A DNA stretch of 10,052 nt from JAQUGA01 sp964521105 (GTDB lineage: Bacteria > Bacteroidota > Bacteroidia > Bacteroidales > WCHB1-69): positions 1 to 10,052 of the forward strand of contig CAZFPO010000106.1 in NCBI GenBank assembly GCA_964521105.1, in the 5' to 3' direction. The translations under genes and the position numbers were made by a program. The notes under the pieces are model-generated. The model ran no database searches, was not told the DNA's origin, and worked only from the letters and a program-made list of their open reading frames with translations. This document shows positions 1 to 6,684 of the stretch, piece by piece. Position 1 is the first letter of the stretch. Each line of letters begins with the position of its first letter.

Positions 1-124
1 ATATATGTTGTCGATTTGAAATGCTGAAATACACACTTTTTTAAACACTACCAATTTTTAAGACCTTCAAAACAACTTTCGGTTAAAATATCAAAAAATC
101 TATTTTATCAATTCAAAAAAAATG

Positions 125-132
125 TACTTTTG
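125..132 (+). promoter_or_regulatory. Bacteroidota-type -7 element upstream of bamD
   Basis: The octamer TACTTTTG matches the Bacteroidota primary-sigma -7 consensus TAnnTTTG. Four bases separate it from the ATG at 137, so transcription would be expected to begin at or very near the start codon, giving a leaderless or nearly leaderless mRNA. No clear -33 TTTG is visible; only a T-rich run near 103-106 sits at about the right distance. The element lies inside the five extra codons that an ATG at 122 would add, which argues against that upstream start. Confidence 0.6.
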
Positions 133-136
133 CACC

Positions 137-943
137 ATGCAAAGAATTCAAAAACACTTTTTTATTTCACTAATCCTTTTGGTAATTCTTGTTAGCTCTT
201 GTAACAAGTATCAAAAAATATTAAAAAAGGGCGATTTAGAACTTAAATATCAAACCGTATTTAAACTATACGAAAAAGAAGATTATATCACAACTCTTCA
301 GTTTTTAGATGAACTAATTCCACTCTATCGGGGCAGCGATAAACTATCCAAATTAATGTATATTTATCCATACTGCTATTTAAAAAATGGCGATTATATG
401 GTGGCGGCATATCATTTTAAGCAGTATGCTCGATTATATCAAGGTACTCCTGAAGGCGAAGAGTGCGACTATATGGCTGCTTATTGCTCTTATCTCGATT
501 CTCCTCCACCCAGTCTCGAACAAACAAATACATCGGTTGCTATTAGCGAATTGCAGCTTTTTATAAACAAATATCCAAAAAGTGAAAAAGTTACAAAATG
601 TAACGAATTAATAGATGAACTTAGGGCTAAACTTTCAAAAAAAGATTTTGATATTGCTAAATTATACTATAATATCGAAAGTTATAACGCTGCTTCTATC
701 GCCTTTAATAATTTAATTAAAGACTACCCAGATACAAAATACCGAGAAGAGGCATGCTTTTATTTAGTCAAAAATTACTATGAATATGCTATAAGAAGTA
801 CGGATGCAAAAAAGAAAGAGCGTTTTTTAAAAGCAATTGAAGCTAATCAAAAACTTATTGAAAACTACCCTCAATCAAAGTACATTAAAGAAAGCGAAAT
901 CATTGCAAAAATGTCGCAAAAACAAATTGAAAAAATACAATAA
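137..943 (+). CDS. bamD: Outer membrane assembly lipoprotein BamD
   Basis: Lipoprotein of the BAM complex, which folds and inserts beta-barrel proteins into the outer membrane; BamD sits on the periplasmic face of that membrane and contacts BamA. Counted from the ATG at 137 the product is 268 residues. It has a basic N-terminus, a hydrophobic core and a lipobox VSSC with Cys22 as the lipidation site. The rest is helical and TPR-like, with aromatic-rich repeats near residues 31-64, 122-148 and 174-219, including the typical FNNLIKDYPDTKY pattern at about 190-202. The length fits the family. An in-frame ATG at 122 would add five residues, but a -7 promoter element overlaps those codons, so 137 is preferred. 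It is the first gene of the bamD-rpoZ-coaBC-DUF4835-recN cluster. Family assignment rests on the lipobox, TPR pattern and gene order. Confidence 0.9.
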   Translation: MQRIQKHFFISLILLVILVSSCNKYQKILKKGDLELKYQTVFKLYEKEDYITTLQFLDELIPLYRGSDKLSKLMYIYPYCYLKNGDYMVAAYHFKQYARLYQGTPEGEECDYMAAYCSYLDSPPPSLEQTNTSVAISELQLFINKYPKSEKVTKCNELIDELRAKLSKKDFDIAKLYYNIESYNAASIAFNNLIKDYPDTKYREEACFYLVKNYYEYAIRSTDAKKKERFLKAIEANQKLIENYPQSKYIKESEIIAKMSQKQIEKIQ

Positions 944-962
944 TTAATCAATTATATATAAA

Positions 963-1298
963 ATGGACTACAGAAAGTATAATACAGATTCACATGCTGT
1001 AACACGTAATTTAAATGATTTCGATAAAGAAACCGTTAATATTTATGAAAGTATTGTTGTGTTAGCAAAAAGAGCTAATCAAATTTCTGCTGATTTAAAA
1101 GAAGAGTTAAATCGAAAAATTAACGAATTTTCAACTTCAAACGATAATTTAGAAGAAGTTTTTGAAAATCGCGAACAAATCGAATTAGCACGCTATTACG
1201 AACAACTTCCTAAACCTACTCTTATGTCTATACATGAATTTCTTCATGATATGGTTTATTACAGAAATCCATCTAAAGAAAAAGATTCATTAGAGTAA
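963..1298 (+). CDS. rpoZ: RNA polymerase omega subunit, Bacteroidota type
   Basis: Small accessory subunit that helps assemble RNA polymerase by clamping the beta-prime chain. The product is 111 residues. The core is NIYESIVVLAKRANQISADLK (about 26-46); its AKRANQI stretch corresponds to the conserved (A)xRAxQI/L helix of the omega/RPB6 family. It continues with a charged helix (DNLEEVFENREQIELARYYE, 61-80) and the KPTLMSIHEFL tail seen in Bacteroidota omega proteins, which diverge from the E. coli form. The gene starts 19 bases after bamD and ends 11 bases before coaBC, so co-transcription is likely. The leader before the ATG is only A/T (ATATATAAA) with no Shine-Dalgarno, which is normal for the phylum. 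Recognition relies on the short core motif plus the conserved neighbourhood. Confidence 0.85.
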   Translation: MDYRKYNTDSHAVTRNLNDFDKETVNIYESIVVLAKRANQISADLKEELNRKINEFSTSNDNLEEVFENREQIELARYYEQLPKPTLMSIHEFLHDMVYYRNPSKEKDSLE

Positions 1299-1309
1299 AA
1301 TCCGCTTCG

Positions 1310-2506
1310 ATGTCGGAAAAAAAGAAAATATTACTTGGTATTACGGGAGGAATCGCGGCTTATAAATCGCTTTTCCTCATTCGTTTATTAATTAAAAACA
1401 ACTATCAGGTTAAAGTTATTGCTACAAAAAACGCATTAAAATTTATTACGCCTCTAAGCATCGAAACATTAAGTCAAAATAAACTTTATTCCGATGTATT
1501 TAACTCGCCTGATGAATACAATACTGAGCATATTTCAATTAGCGACGAAGCAGATGTTTTAATTGTTGCTCCAGCTACTGCCAATATTATTGGAAAATTT
1601 GCGAACGGAATTGCCGACGACGCCCTTTCTACAACTTTTTTAGCTTTTAATAAACCTGTTTTTATTGCACCAGCCATGAATTGTAAAATGATGGAGCATT
1701 ATTCAGTGGAAAAAAACATACATTATTTAAAAAATAATGGAGTTAATTTTATTGAACCAGAATTTGGCGATTTAGCTTGTGGTTATCAAGGACGTGGACG
1801 CATGGCTGAACCCGAAGCAATTTTTAATGAAGTGCACAATTTTTTTAATAAAAACACTTCGTTTAAAGGGAAAAAAGTGCTCATTACCGCAGGTCCTACT
1901 TATGAAGCTATCGACCCAGTACGTTTTATCGGAAATAATTCAAGCGGCAAAATGGGGTTTGCGTTAGCCGAAGAATTTTGTAAAAAAGGAGCGGAGGTTG
2001 TTCTTGTAGCTGGTCCAGTTGCATTGGATACTCCTAGTAATGTTAGACGGATTAATGTTACCTCGGCGGCGGAAATGCTTAATGCTTGCAAAACCGAATT
2101 TCCATCAGCAGATATTACCATTATGGCTGCTGCTGTAGCCGACTATAAACCCACAGAAGTGAGTGAATTAAAAATAAAAAAATCAGATACAAATATTGAT
2201 TTACATCTTACTAAAACAACCGATATACTTGCAGAGTTAGGAAAATCAAAAACTTCTAATCAACTATTAATCGGCTTTGCTTTAGAAACTAATAATGAAA
2301 AGGAAAATGCATTATCAAAATTGCACACTAAAAACCTCGATTTTATCGTTCTTAATTCCTTAAACGACAATGGTGCTGGCTTTGCTTATAATACCAATAA
2401 AGTTAGCATTATTGATAAACAGGGACGAATTACCGACTATCCTTTAAAATCTAAAAAAGAGGTAGCTCGTGATATTTTGTTACAAATTGAAAAACAAATG
2501 AAGTAA
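1310..2506 (+). CDS. coaBC: Bifunctional phosphopantothenoylcysteine decarboxylase / phosphopantothenate-cysteine ligase
   Basis: Cytoplasmic enzyme for two successive coenzyme A steps: CoaB joins cysteine to 4'-phosphopantothenate using CTP, and CoaC decarboxylates the product to 4'-phosphopantetheine using FMN. The length, 398 residues, is standard. The CoaC half (about 1-180) shows the flavoprotein start GITGGIAAYKS (10-20), the catalytic His74 in NTEHIS, APATANIIGKFANGIADD (87-104), the PAMN motif (121-124) and LACGYQGRGRMAEP (155-168) with catalytic Cys157. The residue after PAMNxxM is Met, where Trp is frequent. The CoaB half begins at KKVLITAGPTYE (188-199) and has RFIGNNSSGKMG (205-216) with the conserved Asn209, AAAVADYKP (273-281), the KIKK lysines (288-291) and IGFALET (321-327). 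All key residues are present, so it should be active. It is the third gene of the cluster. Confidence 0.96.
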   Translation: MSEKKKILLGITGGIAAYKSLFLIRLLIKNNYQVKVIATKNALKFITPLSIETLSQNKLYSDVFNSPDEYNTEHISISDEADVLIVAPATANIIGKFANGIADDALSTTFLAFNKPVFIAPAMNCKMMEHYSVEKNIHYLKNNGVNFIEPEFGDLACGYQGRGRMAEPEAIFNEVHNFFNKNTSFKGKKVLITAGPTYEAIDPVRFIGNNSSGKMGFALAEEFCKKGAEVVLVAGPVALDTPSNVRRINVTSAAEMLNACKTEFPSADITIMAAAVADYKPTEVSELKIKKSDTNIDLHLTKTTDILAELGKSKTSNQLLIGFALETNNEKENALSKLHTKNLDFIVLNSLNDNGAGFAYNTNKVSIIDKQGRITDYPLKSKKEVARDILLQIEKQMK

Positions 2507-2525
2507 ATCAATAGAACAAACACTT

Positions 2526-3437
2526 ATGAAACAAATAAAATCGACATTTCTGTTATTGATATTCATGATTGCAACCGCTGCTTCGACAATAGCACAGGAG
2601 TTTATTTGTCAGGTTATGGTAAATACCTCAAAAATTCAAACAGCCGACAAAACACGTTACGAAACACTACAAAAAGATTTATATGAGTTTGTAAACAACA
2701 GAACATGGTCAAACTATCAATTTAAACCCGAAGAAAAAATTGAATGTAGTATTATGATTATTTTAGACGACCCTGGGTCAAGCAACGAAATGAAAGGAAC
2801 CATGACAGTCCAGCTTCGTCGCCCAGTGTTTAAATCATCATATAATACCGTTTTAATGAATTATATCGATAAAGACATTCAATTTACTTACGTCCAAAAC
2901 GAACCTTTAGAATATGTAGAAAATGCTTTTACTAATAATTTAACCTCGCTTATAGCATTTTATGTAAACATGTTTTTAGGTATGAGTTTCGATACTTTTA
3001 GCCAAAATGGTGGCAGTGAGTTTTATCAAAAAGCAAACAGCATAGTAAATACTTGTCAAAATAGAAGCGAAACAGGTTGGAAATCGTTCGAAAATCAAAA
3101 AAACCGTTATTGGATGGTCGAAAACCTTCAAAATTCAACCTATGCCAAAGTTCGAGAATTTTTGTATAAATACCACCGTTTAGGGTTAGATGCCATGGCT
3201 GATAATGTTGACCAGGCCCGACAGGTAATTACCGAAAGCCTCGAATTGCTTCAAATGGCAAATCGCGAACGTCCAGGACTTTTTATAATTTCGATGATTG
3301 TTATGGCAAAATCAGATGAAATTATAAATATTTATTCTCAAGCAAATCAAACCGAAAAAACTAAGGTGGTGGCAATTATGCGAGAACTTGACCCAGCAAA
3401 TGCTGCAAAGTATCAACAAATAGTTACGCCAAAATAA
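2526..3437 (+). CDS. Exported DUF4835-family protein (PorD-like, probable type IX secretion factor)
   Basis: A 303-residue exported protein. The N-terminus has Lys-rich, hydrophobic and AST-IA segments, with a probable signal peptidase I cut after Ala23 (TIA|QEF) and no lipobox, so it is expected to be soluble in the periplasm or loosely membrane-attached. The mature part starts QEFICQVMVNTSKIQTADK and has the family-like stretch LYEFVNNRTWSNYQF (about 52-66), a beta-rich middle and a helical C-terminal third. I recognise it as DUF4835 from these motifs and from its fixed place between coaBC and recN in Bacteroidota. Some current annotation names this family PorD and ties it to type IX secretion; I recall that link but cannot verify it here. 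No catalytic motif is visible. It starts 19 bases after coaBC, and its stop is 6 bases before the recN ATG. Confidence 0.8.
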   Translation: MKQIKSTFLLLIFMIATAASTIAQEFICQVMVNTSKIQTADKTRYETLQKDLYEFVNNRTWSNYQFKPEEKIECSIMIILDDPGSSNEMKGTMTVQLRRPVFKSSYNTVLMNYIDKDIQFTYVQNEPLEYVENAFTNNLTSLIAFYVNMFLGMSFDTFSQNGGSEFYQKANSIVNTCQNRSETGWKSFENQKNRYWMVENLQNSTYAKVREFLYKYHRLGLDAMADNVDQARQVITESLELLQMANRERPGLFIISMIVMAKSDEIINIYSQANQTEKTKVVAIMRELDPANAAKYQQIVTPK

Positions 3438-3443
3438 TTGCTC

Positions 3444-5099
3444 ATGCTTAAATCGTTAATAGTCGAAAATTATGCTCTCATAAAAAGAGTTGAAATTAAT
3501 TTCGACAGTGGATTTAACGTTATTACTGGCGAAACTGGTGCCGGTAAATCAATTTTAGTGGGTGCTCTTTCACTTTTATTAGGGCAACGTGCCGATAGCG
3601 ATATGGTGTCGGATTCTGCCAAAAAATGTATAGTCGAAGGCTTATTTAATATTCAAAGTATTACCGTGAATGATTTTTTTCAAAATCACGACCTCGATTT
3701 TGATACTCAAATTATAATTCGTCGAGAAATAAATACGCAAGGAAAATCTAGAGCTTTTATAAACGATACACCAGTGGGGCTAAATATTCTTAAAGAATTA
3801 AGTTTAATACTTTTTGATATTCACTCACAACACGAAAACTTGTTAATTACAAATAATAATTTTCAGTTAAATTTAGTAGATCAATATGCTCAAAATAAAT
3901 TAATAAAGGATTCATACCAAGAAGTGTATAAAAATTTTAAAACACTTCAGAATGAACTTGATGAGTTAATTAAAGCCGAAACAAAGGCATTGAGCGATCG
4001 CGATTATTATGAGTTTTTATTTAATGAACTTTCTTCTTCAAATATCTCCGAAAACGAAATTTCTATAATCGAAGAAGAGTTAAATACACTTCAAAATATT
4101 GAAACTATAAAACAATCTTTAGCTAAAACCGAATTAATTTTACGTTCATCAGATTATAATGTTCATCAACTTTTGGTTGAAGTAAAACACTCACTTTCCG
4201 AAATTAAAGATTATTTCACCAATGCAAGCGAATTGTACGAACGCATAAATTCTGCGTTAATCGAATTAGACGACGTAGCTAACGATGTTGATAGAATTGG
4301 AAATGATTTAAATAATAATCCCGAGCGTCTTGCTTTTTTAACCGAACGTTTAAATTTTTTAAATCATCTTTGTGTTAAACACCGAGTTAATGATACTAAC
4401 GAGTTAATTGCTTTAATGAATGAGTTCGACGAGAAGTTGCAATCAATTTCGAGTTTAAGCGATAAAATTGAGACGTGCAAAAAAGAGGTTAAATTTGTTA
4501 ACGAAAAAATGAAAGTTGTAGCTAATGAACTCTCAAAATCTCGAAAAAATGCCATTCCTAAAATAATTTCAGAACTTTCGATAATTGCTAAAGATTTGGG
4601 AATGCCCGATATTCAATTAAATTTTAAGCAAGATACCTCCGAAAATTACAACATTGAAGGCATTGACCATATCGAAATCCAATTTTCGGCAAATAAAGGA
4701 ATGCCGTTGCGTCAACTAGATAAAGTTGCTTCGGGAGGTGAATTATCTAGAATTATGTTGGCAGTAAAATCAATAATTTCTGATAAAAAATTAATTCCTA
4801 TTGTTGTTTTTGATGAAATAGATACCGGTGTTTCGGGCGATATTGCTGCTAAAGTTGCTTCAATTATGAAAAAAATGTCTAATTCAATGCAAATTATCGC
4901 CATTACTCATTTGCCTCAAATTGCTGCAAAAGCAGATGCTCACTATTGGGTTTATAAACAAAAATTCGATGATGTTACAGTATCTAATATTAAAGTTTTA
5001 ACCCAAGAAGAACGAGTTAACGAAATTGCTAAAATGATTAGTAACGATACAATTAGCCAAGCGTCAATTGTTGCTGCAAAGGAACTTCTGAGTATATAA
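3444..5099 (+). CDS. recN: DNA repair ATPase RecN
   Basis: SMC-like ATPase of recombinational double-strand-break repair, acting on chromosomal DNA in the cytoplasm. From the ATG at 3444 the product is 551 residues, within the usual range. The N-terminus MLKSLIVENYALIKRVEINF is typical of RecN, followed by the Walker A GETGAGKS (29-36) and GQRADS. The middle is a long charged coiled-coil pair (roughly 150-380). The C-terminal head has the ABC signature SGGELSR (430-436), Walker B IPIVVFDEIDTG (451-462) with Asp457-Glu458, and the H-loop ITHLPQIAAKA. An in-frame TTG at 3438 directly follows the upstream stop and would add Met-Leu; the ATG at 3444 matches the family start better. It is the last gene of the cluster and converges on the antiporter with only 20 bases between stops. 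Confidence 0.96.
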   Translation: MLKSLIVENYALIKRVEINFDSGFNVITGETGAGKSILVGALSLLLGQRADSDMVSDSAKKCIVEGLFNIQSITVNDFFQNHDLDFDTQIIIRREINTQGKSRAFINDTPVGLNILKELSLILFDIHSQHENLLITNNNFQLNLVDQYAQNKLIKDSYQEVYKNFKTLQNELDELIKAETKALSDRDYYEFLFNELSSSNISENEISIIEEELNTLQNIETIKQSLAKTELILRSSDYNVHQLLVEVKHSLSEIKDYFTNASELYERINSALIELDDVANDVDRIGNDLNNNPERLAFLTERLNFLNHLCVKHRVNDTNELIALMNEFDEKLQSISSLSDKIETCKKEVKFVNEKMKVVANELSKSRKNAIPKIISELSIIAKDLGMPDIQLNFKQDTSENYNIEGIDHIEIQFSANKGMPLRQLDKVASGGELSRIMLAVKSIISDKKLIPIVVFDEIDTGVSGDIAAKVASIMKKMSNSMQIIAITHLPQIAAKADAHYWVYKQKFDDVTVSNIKVLTQEERVNEIAKMISNDTISQASIVAAKELLSI

Positions 5100-5119
5100 G
5101 TTTGTATTTAAAAAGTGGC

Positions 5120-6352
5120 TTAATGATTTGTAGTTTTTTCGAGCTTTTTAAAACTCCATTTAAGTACAATTGGGGTGGTAAGTGTTGTTAAAACTCCCAT
5201 AATTACTAAAATCGAAAAAATTTCATCGCTTATAAGTCCCGATTTGTGTGCAATGTTTGCTATCATCAACTCCATGATACCACGCGCATTTAAACCAAAG
5301 CCGATAATACGCGAAATTTTAGCATTTAATCCGGCTATTCTACACCCAAAATATCCACCAATTATTTTTGAAAAATAAGAAACTATTAATATGGCGACAA
5401 GCAGTCCTATGTTGTTAATTGCCATTAAATTAAATTCAAGTCCAATTCCTGCAAAGAAAATTGGTGCTAAAAAACCCATAGCTAAACTTCGAGTTGCACC
5501 TTCTACATTCTTGAAATTTTTTTCTCCTATAATTGAGTCGTTTATTAACATTGAGGCAAAAAAAGCTCCTATTATAAAATGAAATCCTAAGGATTCGGTT
5601 ATAGTTGAAAAAATTAAAATAAATACAAAAAATAAGGCAAATAGAGCTTCTTTCCCTTTAATAAATGAAAGTAACTTATTTAACGAAACTTCTAAATAAT
5701 TGCCAGTTTGAGTGATTTTTCTAATTAAGTAGTACCCCAAAGCCAATATAACTATAAATAAAAATAGTTTTAACAATGAGATGGAAGCAATAATTGCTAC
5801 AGATGAAATGGAAATGTTTGTATCTTTAATGTTTAACAAAATCCCTAAAATAGTTAGGGCTAACACATCGTCAAAAATGGCTATTGAAATTATCTTTTGA
5901 CCAGCTTCTGAATTTAATTTTCCTAAATCCATTAATATTCTGATACTTACGGGTAATGCCGTAATGGCTATACAAAGCCCTATAAACATGGTTGTCATTA
6001 ATTCGAGCCCAAACAAGTAACCTACTAAAAAACCACTAAATAATGGTATAAAAAAAGCCATAATGGAAATAATGATACTTCGTCCTTTTAGAGATTTTAA
6101 AATGTCATCAATATTTATTTCAAGACCGGCAATTATTGCTAATAAAAAAATACCTAATTCCGAAATTACTTTTATGTCCTCGGTTCGATGAATGAAATTT
6201 AACAAACTTGGTCCTAAAATTATTCCAGCTAATATTTCCCCAATCATCGATGGCTGTTTTACTCGCTCGAATATCTCTCCAAAAAACTTTGCAGTTACTA
6301 ATAGGATAAGGAGATTTGTGAAAAATGGAAGTTCAAAATAGGGAATATCCAT
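5120..6352 (-). CDS. CPA2/Kef-family cation:proton antiporter
   Basis: Inner-membrane exchanger of monovalent cations (Na+ or K+) for protons. The product is 410 residues and almost entirely hydrophobic, with about 12 likely membrane helices. Family marks are GEILAGIILGPSLL (38-51), ELGIFLLAIIAGLEIN (65-80), AITALPVSIRIL (129-140, the unwound TM4 motif), IFDDVLALTILG (159-170) with the transport pair Asp161-Asp162, FLAPIFFAGIGLEFN (294-308), and NARGIMELMIANIA (355-368). The double Asp is the signature that in NapA-like members goes with electrogenic exchange, but the ion and stoichiometry cannot be read from sequence. The chain ends shortly after the last helix, with no RCK/TrkA-N regulatory domain as in KefB/KefC. 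It is transcribed away from the histidine kinase and could be one of its targets, which is only an inference. Confidence 0.92.
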   Translation of the reverse strand: MDIPYFELPFFTNLLILLVTAKFFGEIFERVKQPSMIGEILAGIILGPSLLNFIHRTEDIKVISELGIFLLAIIAGLEINIDDILKSLKGRSIIISIMAFFIPLFSGFLVGYLFGLELMTTMFIGLCIAITALPVSIRILMDLGKLNSEAGQKIISIAIFDDVLALTILGILLNIKDTNISISSVAIIASISLLKLFLFIVILALGYYLIRKITQTGNYLEVSLNKLLSFIKGKEALFALFFVFILIFSTITESLGFHFIIGAFFASMLINDSIIGEKNFKNVEGATRSLAMGFLAPIFFAGIGLEFNLMAINNIGLLVAILIVSYFSKIIGGYFGCRIAGLNAKISRIIGFGLNARGIMELMIANIAHKSGLISDEIFSILVIMGVLTTLTTPIVLKWSFKKLEKTTNH

Positions 6353-6372
6353 AAATTTTTTTTAAGCGAATA

Positions 6373-6380
6373 CAAAAATA
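6373..6380 (-). promoter_or_regulatory. Candidate -7 element for the antiporter gene
   Basis: Read on the - strand the octamer is TATTTTTG, matching TAnnTTTG. A partial -33 match (ATTG, + strand CAAT at 6399-6402) lies about 18 bases upstream. Transcription would begin roughly 15 bases before the antiporter ATG. The surrounding sequence is so AT-rich that a chance match is possible. Confidence 0.5.
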
Positions 6381-6587
6381 CAAAATAGAATTGTTTTGCA
6401 ATAAATGTTTGTTAAAATTATCTTTTTATAACTTTTTTTGTAAGTGTTTATGAATTTGGTTTCTTAGTTAAAAAAAATATTAATCGAGCAGAAGCTCATT
6501 AAGGTGTTATAGATATTATTTCTCATCAAGCATTATTCAACCCCAATTAATCAATAGGAGATTTAAAAAAATAGAACTACTAAACTT

Positions 6588-6633
6588 TTGGGGTTAATTC
6601 GTTTCAGCGACATTATCACTGATTTTGGGTTAA
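6588..6633. repeat. Paired TTTTGGG(G)TTAA words upstream of the kinase gene
   Basis: TTTTGGGGTTAA (6586-6597) and TTTTGGGTTAA (6623-6633) form an imperfect direct repeat, one G apart in length, about 37 bases from start to start. An inverted copy, AACCCCAATTAA, lies at 6539-6550. All are upstream of the presumed kinase promoter at 6673-6680. They may be binding sites for a transcription factor, possibly the linked response regulator, but there is no known consensus to match. Confidence 0.4.
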
Positions 6634-6672
6634 ATATTTTTAAAAACAATAAAGCATTACTCAATAAAATCT

Positions 6673-6680
6673 TATCTTTG
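6673..6680 (+). promoter_or_regulatory. Candidate -7 element for the histidine kinase-regulator pair
   Basis: TATCTTTG matches TAnnTTTG exactly and ends four bases before the kinase ATG at 6685, the same spacing as at bamD. Transcription should therefore begin at about the start codon, suggesting a leaderless mRNA for the two-gene unit. No good -33 TTTG is found at the expected distance, near 6650. Confidence 0.6.
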
Positions 6681-6684
6681 ACTT

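Larger units (their letters stand above)
6353..6684. promoter_or_regulatory. Divergent intergenic region between antiporter and histidine kinase
   Basis: These 332 bases hold no credible gene; the ATG-started frames inside are fewer than 10 codons. The stretch is very AT-rich and carries a candidate -7 element for each flanking gene. It also has a small hairpin GAGC-AGAA-GCTC (6486-6497) and three copies of a GGG(G)TT word: AACCCCAA at 6539-6546 inverted relative to TTGGGGTT at 6588-6595, plus TTTTGGGTTAA at 6623-6633. The repeated words sit upstream of the kinase promoter and could be operator sites. No terminator or riboswitch is recognisable. Confidence 0.55.

Noticed and set aside
1486..1677. 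Open frames of about 60-78 codons opposite or inside coaBC, recN, the antiporter and the kinase gene.
   Set aside because: All overlap well-supported genes in other frames, have low-complexity translations and lack their own promoters; they are shadow frames.
5107..5152. TTTAAAAAG and CTTTTTAAA as a bidirectional terminator between recN and the antiporter gene.
   Set aside because: The 9-bp arms are only A/T plus one G-C pair, the loop is 28 bases and one arm is inside the antiporter coding end. Such matches are common by chance in AT-rich DNA.
6554..6561. ATAGGAGA as a Shine-Dalgarno site.
   Set aside because: No start codon lies at a suitable distance; the kinase ATG is more than 120 bases downstream.
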